64,000 nt of DNA, taken from assembly GCF_004402375.1 (NCBI RefSeq), contig NZ_SOGJ01000011.1:248001-312000 (forward strand). Direction: 5' to 3'. The position numbers were made by a program, and so were the translations under genes. This DNA comes from Cryobacterium breve. Its GTDB lineage: Bacteria; Actinomycetota; Actinomycetes; Actinomycetales; Microbacteriaceae. The notes beneath the pieces were generated by a model that was given only the letters and a program-made list of their open reading frames with translations, made no database searches and had not been told where the DNA came from. Below are positions 23,076 through 32,251 of this stretch, piece by piece. How positions within the stretch are numbered: position 1 is the stretch's first letter; every line of letters begins with the position of its first letter.

Positions 23076-23879
23076 TCAGCTCGAGGGTGGCGGGACCGAG
23101 GCGCCGCCGCGCAGCGCCACCCGGAGGTTCAGCTCGTCACCGGCCTGGGGCTGGCGGCTGGTGAGCGGGTTGAGGAAGCCGAGGTCGTCGTCCGTGATGC
23201 CGAAGCGGTCGGCGATGTCGTTGAGCGTGTCGCCGGCGACCGCACGGTAGGAGAGTGGGGCGCCATCGGCTGAAGCGGCGGCACCGCCGGCGCCAAACCG
23301 GGCGCCGGTATCGACGGCGAGCAGCCCGGGGCGGGTGTCCGGCACGTCCCAGGTGATCGTGCCGACCGCCCGGGGAGTAAGCACGCAACCGTCAGGATCG
23401 GTCGTGGTCGGGTCGGTCTCCGTGATGACGGCGGTCAGGTAGTAGCTGGGGTCGCCGCGGGACAAGTCCCTGGGGCCCATGTTCAGCCCGGGCTGATCGG
23501 CGTCCGTGGAGAGGTTACCGAACGAGAAGCTGTGCATGTCGGCCAGGCAGATCGTGGTCTCCGACCAGGGGCTGAAGAACAGTTGCAAGCCTCCGGGGAC
23601 GTCCGAGTGGAAGTCCTTCAGTGCGACGTCGAATCCGCCCCCACCCGCCGTGACGACGACGGTTCCGGAGATGGCGTTGTCTCCCGAGGCCGACGTGAGC
23701 TCGGCTGTGCCGATGACACCGTCGGGGATGACGACGTCGGCCGCACGGTCGGGCGGGGCCGGCGCATCCGTGTGAACGGTCGTGTCGACCGGTGGAGTCT
23801 CGGTTGTCGGGGGCGAGCAGGCCACCAGTCCGAGCACCAAAGCAATGCTCCCCAGAACGGATGTCGTCAGTCGTGGCAT
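23076..23879 (-). CDS. LysM-domain lipoprotein
   Basis: From the ATG at 23879, which follows GGAGGGGAC, the product is 267 residues. The signal peptide PRLTTSVLGSIALVLGLVAC ends in a lipobox with Cys at about residue 20, so the mature protein is lipid-anchored outside the membrane. Residues about 55-210 form a beta-rich domain of unknown family. Residues about 215-262 are a LysM domain (YRAVAGDTLNDIADRFGI...LGFLNPL), which binds peptidoglycan. A cell-wall-attached structural or binding role is likely. The longer frame upstream to 24008 has no signal-peptide character and is not used. Confidence 0.82.
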   Translation of the reverse strand: MPRLTTSVLGSIALVLGLVACSPPTTETPPVDTTVHTDAPAPPDRAADVVIPDGVIGTAELTSASGDNAISGTVVVTAGGGGFDVALKDFHSDVPGGLQLFFSPWSETTICLADMHSFSFGNLSTDADQPGLNMGPRDLSRGDPSYYLTAVITETDPTTTDPDGCVLTPRAVGTITWDVPDTRPGLLAVDTGARFGAGGAAASADGAPLSYRAVAGDTLNDIADRFGITDDDLGFLNPLTSRQPQAGDELNLRVALRGGASVPPPSS

Positions 23880-24091
23880 CAGGTCCCCTCCCCGCCGAAC
23901 CCAGTATGGCAGTCGGCCGCATCGCCGGGCGAGCCGCGGGCCCGACGGACGAGGTGGCTCGTCCGAAGTCGCTATCGCACGCACCGATCGCTCTGTCTGA
24001 ATCGGCACTGCGAAAGCTCAGACCAACCGTTCAAAGTTTCTCGAGGTTTTGACGCTCAGGAATTGACGCTCAGGTCTCGACGGGCTCCGGT

Positions 24092-25297
24092 TCAGGGCTG
24101 GGGGTCTGGGCTGGCGTCTGTGAGCGACCAGGCCGTGACGGAGACTTCGCCGCCCGCGACGATGTCGAGAGTGCTGGGCCAGGAACCGCGAACCAGGCCT
24201 GGGTAGAGCGCTGCGTAGAGCGTGTAGGTCGTGGGGACATCCGCTGTGGCCATGGCGCCCCAGCCGAGCCGGGCGATGGCGTAGCCGCCGGCCGGAACCA
24301 CGATGGGCACGGGGCCCTCGTCGGTGGTCATGAACGATCCGCCGTGCACGAGAGTGACGTCGAGGGCCGACCCGCTCGCGTCCGCGAAGGCGAGGTCGGG
24401 GTAACCGCTGAGAGTGCATGGGGAGTCGGTGAAGTTCATCGCCTGGATCGACAGGGTGCGGTGCCCCATTGCCGCGTCCGCGTCTCCGAGTAGCAACGCC
24501 GCCTGGTCGGGCGTGCACCAGTCAGCGGCGGGCTCGACCACTGCGGGCGCAATGGTGGACGGCGGCGTGACCGGTACGTCCGGGTCGGGCACGGAGCCGA
24601 GGGTGTGCCCATTGGCGCGGGCGTTCTCCGCCGCCGCATCGAGCCGCGCGGCCCGGCTCCCCGCACCGGCCGCCAAACCGGACAGAATCACGGCGACGAC
24701 GACGATGCTGCCAAGAACGGCGAGCGGGCGCGTGCGCAACGGGCCGGGTGCGGCCGACGCCGGGACGGCATCCGCGCCCGGCTGAGCCGGGTGGGCCGGT
24801 TGGGCGCGCACCCTTGCGCGGCGCATGGCGAACAGGGCCGGCAACCACCCCCAGGCGATCCCCCAGTACCCGCTGAGGAGAACGGACTCACCGGCCGGGT
24901 CGAGCACGAATGCGGCGCGGGACGGCGGGAATGCCGCAACGATCGCGCTGATCACCCACGGGAGGGTGGCGAGGAAGCCGGTCAGAACGGCCACGAACCA
25001 GAGGGCGAAGAACCGGGCTGTGCGCGATCCGTCAGTCCGGTCGACGATGAGGCGCGCCAGGAACAGGTAAACCACGAAGACAACGGTGGCCGAGGCAAGA
25101 GGGGCGAGAGCGATCCACGGCCAGGACCAGAACCAGACGCTGCGCGGAATCGTTTCCGGCAGGAGGTGCTTCACGAACGCGTTGGGCACCAGAGCGAACC
25201 AGGTCAGGAAGCCGAATCCGCCGGCGCACATGACCCACCACGCGGCAGCGACGGACGCCGGAATCCAGAAAAATGGTCTGTGGCCGGGCCTTGTCAT
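24092..25297 (-). CDS. membrane protein with extracellular DUF4232 domain
   Basis: 401 residues. The first half has about four membrane helices (residues 10-150) and a short cytoplasmic linker, then another helix at about 195-215 (AVLGSIVVVAVILSGLAAGA). The C-terminal 150 residues match DUF4232: ADWCTPDQAALLLGDADAAM, HRTLSIQAMNFTDSPCTLSG with the conserved Cys pair, YPDLAFADASG and a final strand-rich part. DUF4232 is common in actinobacterial surface proteins, function unknown. It lies upstream of the LysM lipoprotein on the same strand with a 212-base gap. The direct repeat TTGACGCTCAGG occurs twice just after its stop (24049 and 24063). Confidence 0.78.
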   Translation of the reverse strand: MTRPGHRPFFWIPASVAAAWWVMCAGGFGFLTWFALVPNAFVKHLLPETIPRSVWFWSWPWIALAPLASATVVFVVYLFLARLIVDRTDGSRTARFFALWFVAVLTGFLATLPWVISAIVAAFPPSRAAFVLDPAGESVLLSGYWGIAWGWLPALFAMRRARVRAQPAHPAQPGADAVPASAAPGPLRTRPLAVLGSIVVVAVILSGLAAGAGSRAARLDAAAENARANGHTLGSVPDPDVPVTPPSTIAPAVVEPAADWCTPDQAALLLGDADAAMGHRTLSIQAMNFTDSPCTLSGYPDLAFADASGSALDVTLVHGGSFMTTDEGPVPIVVPAGGYAIARLGWGAMATADVPTTYTLYAALYPGLVRGSWPSTLDIVAGGEVSVTAWSLTDASPDPQP

Positions 25298-25584
25298 CCC
25301 CAGAGACTACGTCAACCAGGGTGCGCTCGGGGAGTCGAAGCAACTCGGACAGTTCGTGCTGGGTGAGGAACGTCGGAGTAATCTGCGTTGTCGCGTCGAT
25401 ACCCAAAAGGTGCGTAGGCGCTACCGGAAGCCATCCGCGTGGGCCGTGACAGATCAGTATCTGTCCGGGCCGCACGACAACCCAGCACTGCTGCCTGGGG
25501 TATCTGGTAATTCGGCCCGTTTCGGGCCTTGAGGGAAGGATGGGCGATGGGTGATATCGCCGGGGAATCCTGCGCCTCCTACTG

Positions 25585-25656
25585 CTGGGGTACCTGGACT
25601 CGAACCAAGAACAACTGAACCAGAATCAGTCGTGTTGCCAATTACACCATACCCCA
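25585..25656 (-). tRNA. tRNA-Gln (anticodon CTG)
   Basis: The minus-strand 72-mer has acceptor strands TGGGGTA and TACCCCA with discriminator G, an anticodon stem ACTGA/TCAGT around loop TTCTGGT giving anticodon CTG, and the T arm with GGTTCGAGTCC. No intron. It is 140 bases downstream of gltX, fitting genomes where a non-discriminating GluRS first charges tRNA-Gln with glutamate before amidation by GatCAB; that biochemical point is inferred from the group, not seen here. Confidence 0.95.
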
Positions 25657-25796
25657 TTACCCATTCCGCAGAACGGGCCGACTCGTAACTCTAACCCACT
25701 CTGGGATCCGGGACAAACTGAGCGCGGAATCAGCCGGTCATTGCCTTGTCTCCCTTCGCCGGATCAGGCGTGATGCACCTCACCCGGCGACGAGCG

Positions 25797-27317
25797 TCAC
25801 TCGAGAGTACTGGCCGCTAGACGCGCGAGCCGAAGAACGGACTCCGCCTTGCCGAGAATCTCCATCGACTCGAACAGCGGCGGCGAGATGCGACGACCGG
25901 AAATCGCGACCCGCAGGGGGCCGAAGGCCACGCGCGGCTTAAGCGCGAGCCCGTCGATCAGCGTCTCGGTCAATGTGGTGTGCACGCGGTCATGGGTCCA
26001 TTCCGCTTCAGGAATGTCGAGCAGCGCGCCCGTGGACGCGGCGAGAATCTCGCGCGTGTTCTTCGGGAGAGAGGCGAGGGCATCCGGCTGATAGACCAGC
26101 GAGTCACCACCGATGAACAGGAAGCCGAGCATAGCGGGCGCCTCACCAAGCAGAGCGATGCGCTCCTGCACGAGCGGCGCGGCGGCCTGGAGGATGGCCT
26201 GCTGCACCTCGCTGAGCGGTTCGGTCACGTCGCCGGCAGCCACCAGGTACGGGATGACCCGGATGGCGAAGTCGTCGCGGTCTAACAGCCGAATGTGGTC
26301 GCCATTGAGCGACTCAGCCTTCTTCAGGTCGAAGCGGGCCGGATTCGGCAACACGTCGACAACATCGAACGCGGCGATCATCTCGTCGATCGTGAACACG
26401 TCGCGGTCGCTGGAGAGCGACCAGCCGAGCAGCGAAAGGTAGTTGACCAGGCCCTCGGGCACGAAGCCGCGGGCGCGGTGGTGGAACAGGTTGGATTCGG
26501 GGTCACGTTTCGAGAGCTTCTTGTTCCCCTCACCCATCACGTAGGGCATGTGCCCGAAGCGCGGCACGAACGTGGCCAGTCCGATGTCGATCAGCGCGTG
26601 GTACAGAGCAATCTGGCGCGGCGTGGAGGAGAGCAGGTCTTCGCCGCGCAGCACGTGCGTGACGCCCATCATGGCGTCGTCGACCGGGTTCACGAACGGG
26701 TACAACGGATGACCGTTGGGCCGCACCACGACGAAGTCGCTGAACGAGCCCGCCGGGAAGGTGATCTCACCCCGAACCAGGTCGTCGAACGAGATATCCG
26801 TGTCGGGCACCTTGAGTCGGAGCGCCGGCGAGCGTCCCTCGGCAAGGAAGGCCGCCTTCTTCTCGTCGCTGAGGTCGCGCTCGAAGTTGTCGTAGCCGGC
26901 CTTGGGATCGCGGCCGAGGGCGACGTTGCGCACCTCAATCTCTTCGCCTGTGGCGAAGCTCTCGTAAATGTGACCGGACGCCTTGAGCTGCTCGATCACA
27001 TCACGATAGATGTCGTAGCGCTCGGACTGACGGTAGGGACCGTGCGGTCCGCCGACCTCGACGCCCTCGTCCCAGTCGAGGCGTAGCCAGCGCAGCGCGT
27101 CGAGGAGCTGCACGAAGCTCTCCTCGGTGTCGCGGGCCGGGTCCGTGTCCTCGATCCGGAAGATGAATGTGCCGCCGGTGTGCCGGGCGTAGGCCCAGTT
27201 GAACAGCGCCGTGCGGATCAGGCCGACGTGCGGCGTTCCGGTCGGCGAAGGGCAGAACCGAACGCGAACGTCGGTACCGGTGGCAGTGGAGAACGGGTGC
27301 GCAATAGTCTCAGACAT
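25797..27317 (-). CDS. gltX: glutamate--tRNA ligase
   Basis: From the ATG at 27317 the product is 506 residues. It is a class I aminoacyl-tRNA synthetase: [20 protein letters not shown] contains the HIGH-type motif, [20 protein letters not shown] follows, and [11 protein letters not shown] is the KMSKS-type motif. The C-terminal helical domain for anticodon binding occupies about residues 330-506. An upstream in-frame extension to 27650 is antisense to the LysR gene and not used. tRNA-Gln follows downstream. The gene runs toward the tRNA and is likely monocistronic or joined with it. Confidence 0.95.
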   Translation of the reverse strand: MSETIAHPFSTATGTDVRVRFCPSPTGTPHVGLIRTALFNWAYARHTGGTFIFRIEDTDPARDTEESFVQLLDALRWLRLDWDEGVEVGGPHGPYRQSERYDIYRDVIEQLKASGHIYESFATGEEIEVRNVALGRDPKAGYDNFERDLSDEKKAAFLAEGRSPALRLKVPDTDISFDDLVRGEITFPAGSFSDFVVVRPNGHPLYPFVNPVDDAMMGVTHVLRGEDLLSSTPRQIALYHALIDIGLATFVPRFGHMPYVMGEGNKKLSKRDPESNLFHHRARGFVPEGLVNYLSLLGWSLSSDRDVFTIDEMIAAFDVVDVLPNPARFDLKKAESLNGDHIRLLDRDDFAIRVIPYLVAAGDVTEPLSEVQQAILQAAAPLVQERIALLGEAPAMLGFLFIGGDSLVYQPDALASLPKNTREILAASTGALLDIPEAEWTHDRVHTTLTETLIDGLALKPRVAFGPLRVAISGRRISPPLFESMEILGKAESVLRLARLAASTLE

Positions 27318-27328
27318 CACATCCGATT

Positions 27329-28282
27329 CTAGTTGGCTTGGCGCGTGGACGCGGGTGGCGAGTCCAGCACTGCCAACCGGCGCAGGGTGGCGGCGATGGC
27401 GGGCACGCCGGCGGCCCCGGTCGCCGTGACCGCGTGCAGGGTTCGCTGGTCGCGTCCGCGGGTGGGCCGAATGGCGACCAGCGGCTGCGCGCCGACCGAG
27501 TCGAGCGCCAGCGCCGGCAGCATGGCCACTCCGATGCCTGCTGCCACGAGTCCGATCACGGCGGCCGCGTTGTCGGTCTCGTAGGACACTTTCGGCGTGA
27601 AGCCGCTGTGTCCGCATAGTTCCAGCAGGTGGCCGCGGCACCGCGGACATCCGCCAATCCAGTTCTCCTCGGCCAGATTGCCAAGGTCGACGGCCGCGTC
27701 GCCGGCCCGCGCGTGGCCGACCGGCAGCACGACCATCATCTCGTCGCGCCGGAGTCGGGTCACGACCAAACCCTCCGCGCTGTCGCGATGCGGGTCGACC
27801 CGGTCGCCGGGGTAGCTGAATGTGATCGCAAGGTCGGCCTGGTTCTGCCGCACCAAGGCGACCGCCTCGGGCGGCTCGGCTTCGACATAGGTGACGCTGA
27901 CTCCAGGATGGCGGCGGCGCAGGTCGGCAAGCAGGCGCGGCACGATCGTCGCAGAGGCGGAGGGGAACGCCGCGATCCGCACCCGGCCGGCACGCAGGCC
28001 CCTCAGTTCGGCGAGCTCTTCCGCGGCGGTGTCGAGGGCCCCGCTCACCGTGTCGGCATGCCGGGCGAGCAGGCGGCCGGCGTCGGTGAGCCGAACACCG
28101 CGGCCGACGCGTTCGATCACGGCCAGACCAATGCGCCGTTCGAGCCGTTTGAGCTGCTGGCTCACGGCGGGCTGACTGTAACCGAGGGCCGCGGCCGCTG
28201 CCGTGATCGAGCCGTGGTCGGCGAGGGCACCCACAACGCGCAGCATGGTGGAATCGAGTTCTGGGGAGGCGATGGTGGGCAC
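27329..28282 (-). CDS. LysR-family transcriptional regulator
   Basis: About 317 residues from a GTG at 28282. The N-terminal helix-turn-helix reads [20 protein letters not shown] and [20 protein letters not shown], then the linker helix. Residues about 95-300 are the periplasmic-binding-type effector domain. An unusual CPRCRGH segment near residue 200 holds two close cysteines and could be metal- or redox-sensitive. It is divergent from the class V aminotransferase and shares an 82-base promoter region with a dyad at 28291-28307, the usual layout for a LysR regulator and its target. The start could also be the internal ATG at 28246. Confidence 0.82.
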   Translation of the reverse strand: MPTIASPELDSTMLRVVGALADHGSITAAAAALGYSQPAVSQQLKRLERRIGLAVIERVGRGVRLTDAGRLLARHADTVSGALDTAAEELAELRGLRAGRVRIAAFPSASATIVPRLLADLRRRHPGVSVTYVEAEPPEAVALVRQNQADLAITFSYPGDRVDPHRDSAEGLVVTRLRRDEMMVVLPVGHARAGDAAVDLGNLAEENWIGGCPRCRGHLLELCGHSGFTPKVSYETDNAAAVIGLVAAGIGVAMLPALALDSVGAQPLVAIRPTRGRDQRTLHAVTATGAAGVPAIAATLRRLAVLDSPPASTRQAN

Positions 28283-28290
28283 GTATAAAT

Positions 28291-28307
28291 CATAATGTCT
28301 GCTTATG
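28291..28307. promoter_or_regulatory. candidate LysR operator dyad
   Basis: CATAATGTCTGCTTATG is a perfect 5-bp inverted repeat (CATAA/TTATG) with a 7-base spacer, giving the T-N11-A pattern of LysR boxes. It lies midway between the divergent LysR and aminotransferase starts in an AT-rich patch. Confidence 0.5.
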
Positions 28308-28364
28308 GTTTGCCTCAATGACTGGGCATTGTTGAATGGATGCGGCCGGTCCCATGCTGGAAAT

Positions 28365-29507
28365 ATGATCCAGAGCGACTCCCCCACGTCCCGTTCGTCG
28401 CTGTCTGCGCTGTCGGGTGACGTGCCCGGCCGGCAGGCCGGAGTGCCTGCACTGCCTGATCGGATCGGCGTAAGCGAGGCGCGTAATCGATTCCGCGGCG
28501 GCCGCGGCTACCTGGCCGCCTGCACGCTAGGGCTACCGACCCGGGAGACGGAGACGGCCCTGCGCGCGGACGCCGAGGCGTGGGCGTCCGGGCGGGCCTC
28601 GGCCACGGACTACGCCGCGGTGGTCGAGCGAGTACGGCACGCGTATGCGGGGCTGGTGGCGGTGCCGGTGAGCCGGGTTGCGATCGGGTCGCAGGCATCC
28701 GTGCTAGCCGGACTGCTCGCCGCCAGTGTGCCCGACGGCGCCGAGGTGCTCTGCGTCGACGGCGACTTCAGTTCGATGGTGTTCCCGTTCCTCAGCCAGG
28801 CGCACCGCGGGGTCACCGTGCGGCATCTGCCTCTCGCCGAGCTAGCCGCAGGGATCACCGACGACACCTGGCTGGTGGCGTTCTCGCTCGTGCAGTCTGC
28901 AACAGGTGCCATCGCCGACACTGCGCTGATCGTGGCCGCCGCCCGTGCTCACGGGAGCTTCACTCTCTGCGACACGACGCAGGCTGCCGGGTGGATGCCG
29001 GTGGACGCATCCGTCTTCGACGCCAGCATCTGCCACAGCTACAAGTGGCTCTGCGCCCCGCGCGGCGTGGCCTTCCTCACTGTGAAAGAGGGTCTGGCCG
29101 CCCTGCTGCGCCCCGTGCAGGCGGGCTGGTATGCCGGCCGAGACCCGTGGGCATCCTGCTACGGACCGACCATGGACCTCGCGACCGACGCGCGCCGTTT
29201 CGACGTCTCCCCCACCTGGAACGCCTGGGTGGGCGCCGAACCCGCGCTCGACCTGTTCGGCCGGCTTGACCTGACCGCGGTGCGCGACCACGCCGTGACC
29301 CTGGGCGATGCGCTCTGCGCCGGCCTCGAGCTCACCCCGGCAGGCCAAGCGATCGTGACCTGGCCGGATGCCGGCGGCGTCGACCTCGACCGCCTCACCC
29401 GGGCGGGCCTCACCGCGTCGGGCCGGGCCGGCCGGGTGCGCGTGGCGTTCCATTTGTGGAACGACGAGGACGACGTCACCGACGCTCTGCGGGCGCTCCG
29501 CCCCTAG
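28365..29507 (+). CDS. class V (PLP-dependent) aminotransferase
   Basis: The 380-residue product is a fold-type I PLP enzyme of the cysteine desulfurase/kynureninase branch. The PLP lysine is in CHSYKWLCAPRGVAF, preceded by the cofactor-ring Asp region SFTLCDTTQAAGWMPVDASV. The N-terminus is polar and weakly conserved; I use the ATG at 28365. It has no active-site cysteine loop clearly matching desulfurases, so a lyase or aminotransferase acting on small amino acids is more likely. Regulated probably by the divergent LysR protein. It ends before a palindromic repeat in the convergent junction at 29.6 kb. Confidence 0.8.
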   Translation: MIQSDSPTSRSSLSALSGDVPGRQAGVPALPDRIGVSEARNRFRGGRGYLAACTLGLPTRETETALRADAEAWASGRASATDYAAVVERVRHAYAGLVAVPVSRVAIGSQASVLAGLLAASVPDGAEVLCVDGDFSSMVFPFLSQAHRGVTVRHLPLAELAAGITDDTWLVAFSLVQSATGAIADTALIVAAARAHGSFTLCDTTQAAGWMPVDASVFDASICHSYKWLCAPRGVAFLTVKEGLAALLRPVQAGWYAGRDPWASCYGPTMDLATDARRFDVSPTWNAWVGAEPALDLFGRLDLTAVRDHAVTLGDALCAGLELTPAGQAIVTWPDAGGVDLDRLTRAGLTASGRAGRVRVAFHLWNDEDDVTDALRALRP

Positions 29508-29594
29508 TTGGATCTCAACGCCCACGACCGCCTGCCGGTCGGGGCCGGCCGCGCCGCCTGGCCACGCTGGATCACAGGCGACGCGCTCTGCCCG

Positions 29595-29692
29595 ACATCG
29601 AACCAATTCGACGGAGATTTTGGGTCAAGCACCCGTTTTTGACTCCAAAAACGCCGTTGTCGGCAATATCTCCGTCGAATTCGTTCGGGCTT
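29595..29692. repeat. convergent-junction palindrome, copy 1
   Basis: Imperfect palindrome with outer arms AATTCGACGGAGAT (29605) and ATCTCCGTCGAATT (29668-29681), and a variable centre. It is flanked by ATCGAACC before and CGTTCGGGC after. The same arms recur at 39.95 kb and 50.7 kb. It lies between the 3' ends of the aminotransferase (plus) and the DJ-1 gene (minus). The centre also contains CCCGTTTTTGACTCCAAAAA, a smaller hairpin candidate. Confidence 0.85.
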
Positions 29693-29715
29693 GCATCGGA
29701 CCCGCTGGGGATCGG

Positions 29716-30423
29716 TTACTTCTTCGCGGTGACGGCGGCGATGATCTCGCCGGCGAGCGCGGCCGAGGACGCCGGGTTCTGGCCGGTGTAGAGGTTGCGG
29801 TCGATTTCCGTGTGCTCGCCCCACGCCTCGCCGGCGATGAAGACGGCGCCCAACTCGACCAGGCGGCTCTGCACGAGCCACTTCGCCTTCGGGGCGAGAC
29901 CGCCGAGGGTCTCCTCCTCGTCGGTGAAGCCGGTCATCCGGTAGCCGGTGAAGGGCCAGCTGCCGTCGGCCCGCTCAGCGGCGAGCATCGCGGCAGGGGC
30001 GTGGCAGACCACGCCGAGGATGCGGCCGGAGTCGAGGGCCTCGGTCATGATGCGTCCGGAGACGGCGTCGACGGCCAGGTCTTCCATCGGGCCGTGTCCA
30101 CCGGGGTAGAAGACCACGTCATAGTCGGCGACCGTCACGTCACTGATCGAGCGCGGCTCGTCGAGTTCGCTGCCGATCGTGTCGAGGTAGGCCACGATCG
30201 CCGCGGCTCGGTCTTCTCCGCCGGCGGCCGCGGGTGTCAGGCTGCCCGCGTCGATGGTGGGAGCGACGCCGCCGGGAGTCGCGATGGTGATCTGCCAGCC
30301 GGCCTCGGTGAACAGACGGTGCGGCTCGGCAAGCTCTTCGGCCCAGTAGCCGGTGGGGTGCAGGCTGCCGTCATTGAGGGTCCAGTGGTCAGAAGCGCTG
30401 ACGACGAAAAGTACGGAATTCAT
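29716..30423 (-). CDS. DJ-1/PfpI (HSP31-like) glyoxalase or chaperone
   Basis: The 235-residue protein belongs to the DJ-1/PfpI superfamily, class I glutamine amidotransferase fold. The nucleophile cysteine lies in LGVVCHAPAAMLAAE, preceded by YDVVFYPGGHGPMEDLAVD with the conserved Glu-like turn and His region. Length and the N-terminal VVSASDHWTL extension resemble HSP31-like proteins, which act as glutathione-independent glyoxalase III or holding chaperones. It follows the quinone-oxidoreductase-like gene by 48 bases on the same strand, suggesting a shared electrophile-detoxification operon under TetR control. Confidence 0.83.
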   Translation of the reverse strand: MNSVLFVVSASDHWTLNDGSLHPTGYWAEELAEPHRLFTEAGWQITIATPGGVAPTIDAGSLTPAAAGGEDRAAAIVAYLDTIGSELDEPRSISDVTVADYDVVFYPGGHGPMEDLAVDAVSGRIMTEALDSGRILGVVCHAPAAMLAAERADGSWPFTGYRMTGFTDEEETLGGLAPKAKWLVQSRLVELGAVFIAGEAWGEHTEIDRNLYTGQNPASSAALAGEIIAAVTAKK

Positions 30424-30471
30424 GGGTTCTCCAGAGATTGTGATCGAAAGAAAGGGATGCTGCGGGGAAAA

Positions 30472-31491
30472 TCAGACGTTCGTGCGGACGACCATCTTGC
30501 CGGTGTTCTCACCGCGCATGAGGCCGAGGAAGGCGTCGACCGCGTGGTCGATGCCGTCGACCACGGTCTCGTCGAAGACGACGTCGCCCGCGGCGAGCCA
30601 CCCCGCCATGTCGGCGGAGAAGTCGGAGAAGTGCTGCACATAGTTGCCCACGATGAAGCCCTTGAGGGTCAGCCCGCGGCCGATCATGTTCGCCAGGTTT
30701 CGCGGCCCACCGGCGGCCTCGGTGTTGTTGTACACGGAGATCGCCCCGCAGAGAGCGGCGCGTCCCCCATCGTTGAAGCTGTCCAGCGCCGCCTCCAGGT
30801 GGTCCCCGCCGACGTTGTCGAAGTAGACGTCGATGCCGCCGGGTGCCGCCGCGGAGAGTTGTTCGGCGATGTCGCCGTCCTTGTAATTAAAGGCCGCGTC
30901 GAAGCCGTACTTCTCGGTCAGGAGGGCGACCTTCTCGGCCGACCCGGCGGAGCCGATCACGCGCTTCGCGCCCTTGAGCCGCGCAATCTGGCCGACCATG
31001 CTGCCCACGGCACCGGCCGCGCCGGAGACGAAGACGGTGTCGCCTTCCTTGAGCCCGGCGACCTCGAGCAGCCCGACGTAGGCGGTGAGGGCAGTCATAC
31101 CCAACACGCCGAGATAGGCGGAGAGCGGAACACCCGGGAGTTCGGGAACGACCCGGAAGTCGGCGGCGTCCCCCTGCACGAGGTCGCGCCAGCCGAACTG
31201 GTGCACGACCACGTCGCCTACCGCAACCGCGTCCGAGGCGGAATCGATAACGCGGCCGACGGCCCCACCCGTCATCGTCTCGTTCAGCGCGTACGGCGCG
31301 GAGTAGGACTTCGCGTCGCTCATCCGGCCACGCATGTACGGGTCGACCGAGACAAACTCGTTGGCAACGCGAACCTGGCCGGGGGTCAGCTCTGGCAGGT
31401 CGACGCGAATAGTGCGGAAGTCGGCATTCGTCGGCCAACCGGTGGGACGGGCGACGAGCTGGATCTGGGTGCTGGTGATGGACGAGGCCAC
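30472..31491 (-). CDS. NADP-dependent MDR oxidoreductase (curcumin/leukotriene reductase type)
   Basis: From the GTG at 31491, preceded by GGAG at six bases, the product is 339 residues. It is a zinc-free medium-chain reductase: VDPYMRGRMSD in the N-terminal domain, the Rossmann motif VFVSGAAGAVGSMVGQIARL, and GSAGSAEKVALL at the NADP binding strand. The C-terminal ENTGKMVV is family-typical. Relatives reduce alkenals and enones. It is divergent from a TetR repressor, with a dyad between them, and is followed by the DJ-1 gene. The upstream in-frame extension to 31722 is antisense to tetR and not used. Confidence 0.88.
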   Translation of the reverse strand: MASSITSTQIQLVARPTGWPTNADFRTIRVDLPELTPGQVRVANEFVSVDPYMRGRMSDAKSYSAPYALNETMTGGAVGRVIDSASDAVAVGDVVVHQFGWRDLVQGDAADFRVVPELPGVPLSAYLGVLGMTALTAYVGLLEVAGLKEGDTVFVSGAAGAVGSMVGQIARLKGAKRVIGSAGSAEKVALLTEKYGFDAAFNYKDGDIAEQLSAAAPGGIDVYFDNVGGDHLEAALDSFNDGGRAALCGAISVYNNTEAAGGPRNLANMIGRGLTLKGFIVGNYVQHFSDFSADMAGWLAAGDVVFDETVVDGIDHAVDAFLGLMRGENTGKMVVRTNV

Positions 31492-31531
31492 TAGTGACTC
31501 CTCTGCTTTTTGTAACGGATGGTCTAATATA

Positions 31532-31553
31532 TTGTGTACTGAGCGATACACAA
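31532..31553. promoter_or_regulatory. candidate TetR operator
   Basis: TTGTGTA at 31532-31538 and TACACAA at 31547-31553 form a perfect 7-bp inverted repeat with an 8-base spacer, overlapping TAATAT, a likely -10 of the divergent promoters. It is placed between the MDR reductase and tetR starts. Confidence 0.6.
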
Positions 31554-31584
31554 AACCACTCACAGGAAAAATGGAGGAACCACC

Positions 31585-32190
31585 ATGGGCCGGCTGCAGA
31601 GCTTTGATCGCACCACCGTAGTACAGGCCGCCCGGGACCTCTTCTGGGACCGGGGCTTCGACATGGTGTCCCTCGCTGAACTCGAAGACGCGACCGGGCT
31701 CCGGCGGTCCAGCATCTACCACGCCTTCGGCAGCAAGCGTGGCCTCTTCGACGCGGCCGTCGAGGACTACCAGGTCACCGTCATCCGCCCCCGGCTGCGA
31801 ACCCTGACCGGCGCCGGAATCGGTCGGACCTCCCTGCTGACGTACTTCACAGAACTCCGATCGGCGGTCGCCGCACTGCCGGAGGACTCCCCCCGGCGCG
31901 GCTGCCTACTGGTGAATTGTGCCGCAGGACTGGCCGGGCACGACGACCTGGCTCGTCAGGTGGTCGACGGCTACCGGTCCGATCTGACGACCGCGCTGCA
32001 GGACGCTCTCCGCGCCGCCGACACGCTACCGGGCACCAGGCTGGACCGCGCCCCGGAGCGCGCCCGCACCCTCGCCTCGCTGGGATTGAGCGCAATGCTG
32101 CTCGCCCGGGTCAACGCGACCGAATCGGTGGCGCTGCTCGACACGGCGATAGAGCAGATCCGCTCCTGGCTCCCCGAAGATACCGCATAG
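31585..32190 (+). CDS. TetR-family repressor
   Basis: The 201-residue protein has an N-terminal helix-turn-helix at residues 10-55 (VVQAARDLFWDRGFDMVSLA and RRSSIYHAFGSKRGLF), followed by a helical ligand domain with the NCAAGLAG segment. The conserved Cys residues in GCLLVNCAAG might sense electrophiles as in the NemR/AcuR-like groups; this is inference. GGAGGAAC precedes the ATG at proper spacing. It probably represses the divergent MDR reductase and DJ-1 genes through the dyad at 31532-31553. Confidence 0.88.
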   Translation: MGRLQSFDRTTVVQAARDLFWDRGFDMVSLAELEDATGLRRSSIYHAFGSKRGLFDAAVEDYQVTVIRPRLRTLTGAGIGRTSLLTYFTELRSAVAALPEDSPRRGCLLVNCAAGLAGHDDLARQVVDGYRSDLTTALQDALRAADTLPGTRLDRAPERARTLASLGLSAMLLARVNATESVALLDTAIEQIRSWLPEDTA

Positions 32191-32226
32191 GGTTCCCCGG
32201 AGACTCGCCGTTGGCGGCAACGTGAC

Positions 32227-32251
32227 CACCGCCATCCGTTCAGGGGCGGTG
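32227..32251. terminator. small hairpin in a convergent junction
   Basis: CACCGCC and GGCGGTG pair in a 7-bp stem with an 11-base loop. The stop of the FAH hydrolase gene lies in the loop and the tetR stop is 37 bases before. It has no T-run. It may weakly terminate both transcripts; confidence is low. Confidence 0.3.

Noticed and set aside
27318..27650. N-terminal extension of gltX
   Set aside because: It is antisense to the LysR gene and Arg-rich; all GluRS motifs begin after the ATG at 27317.
29368..31494. 708-codon plus-strand open frame
   Set aside because: It runs from inside the aminotransferase gene across the palindromic repeat and antisense to the DJ-1 and MDR reductase genes; no ribosome-binding site or family.
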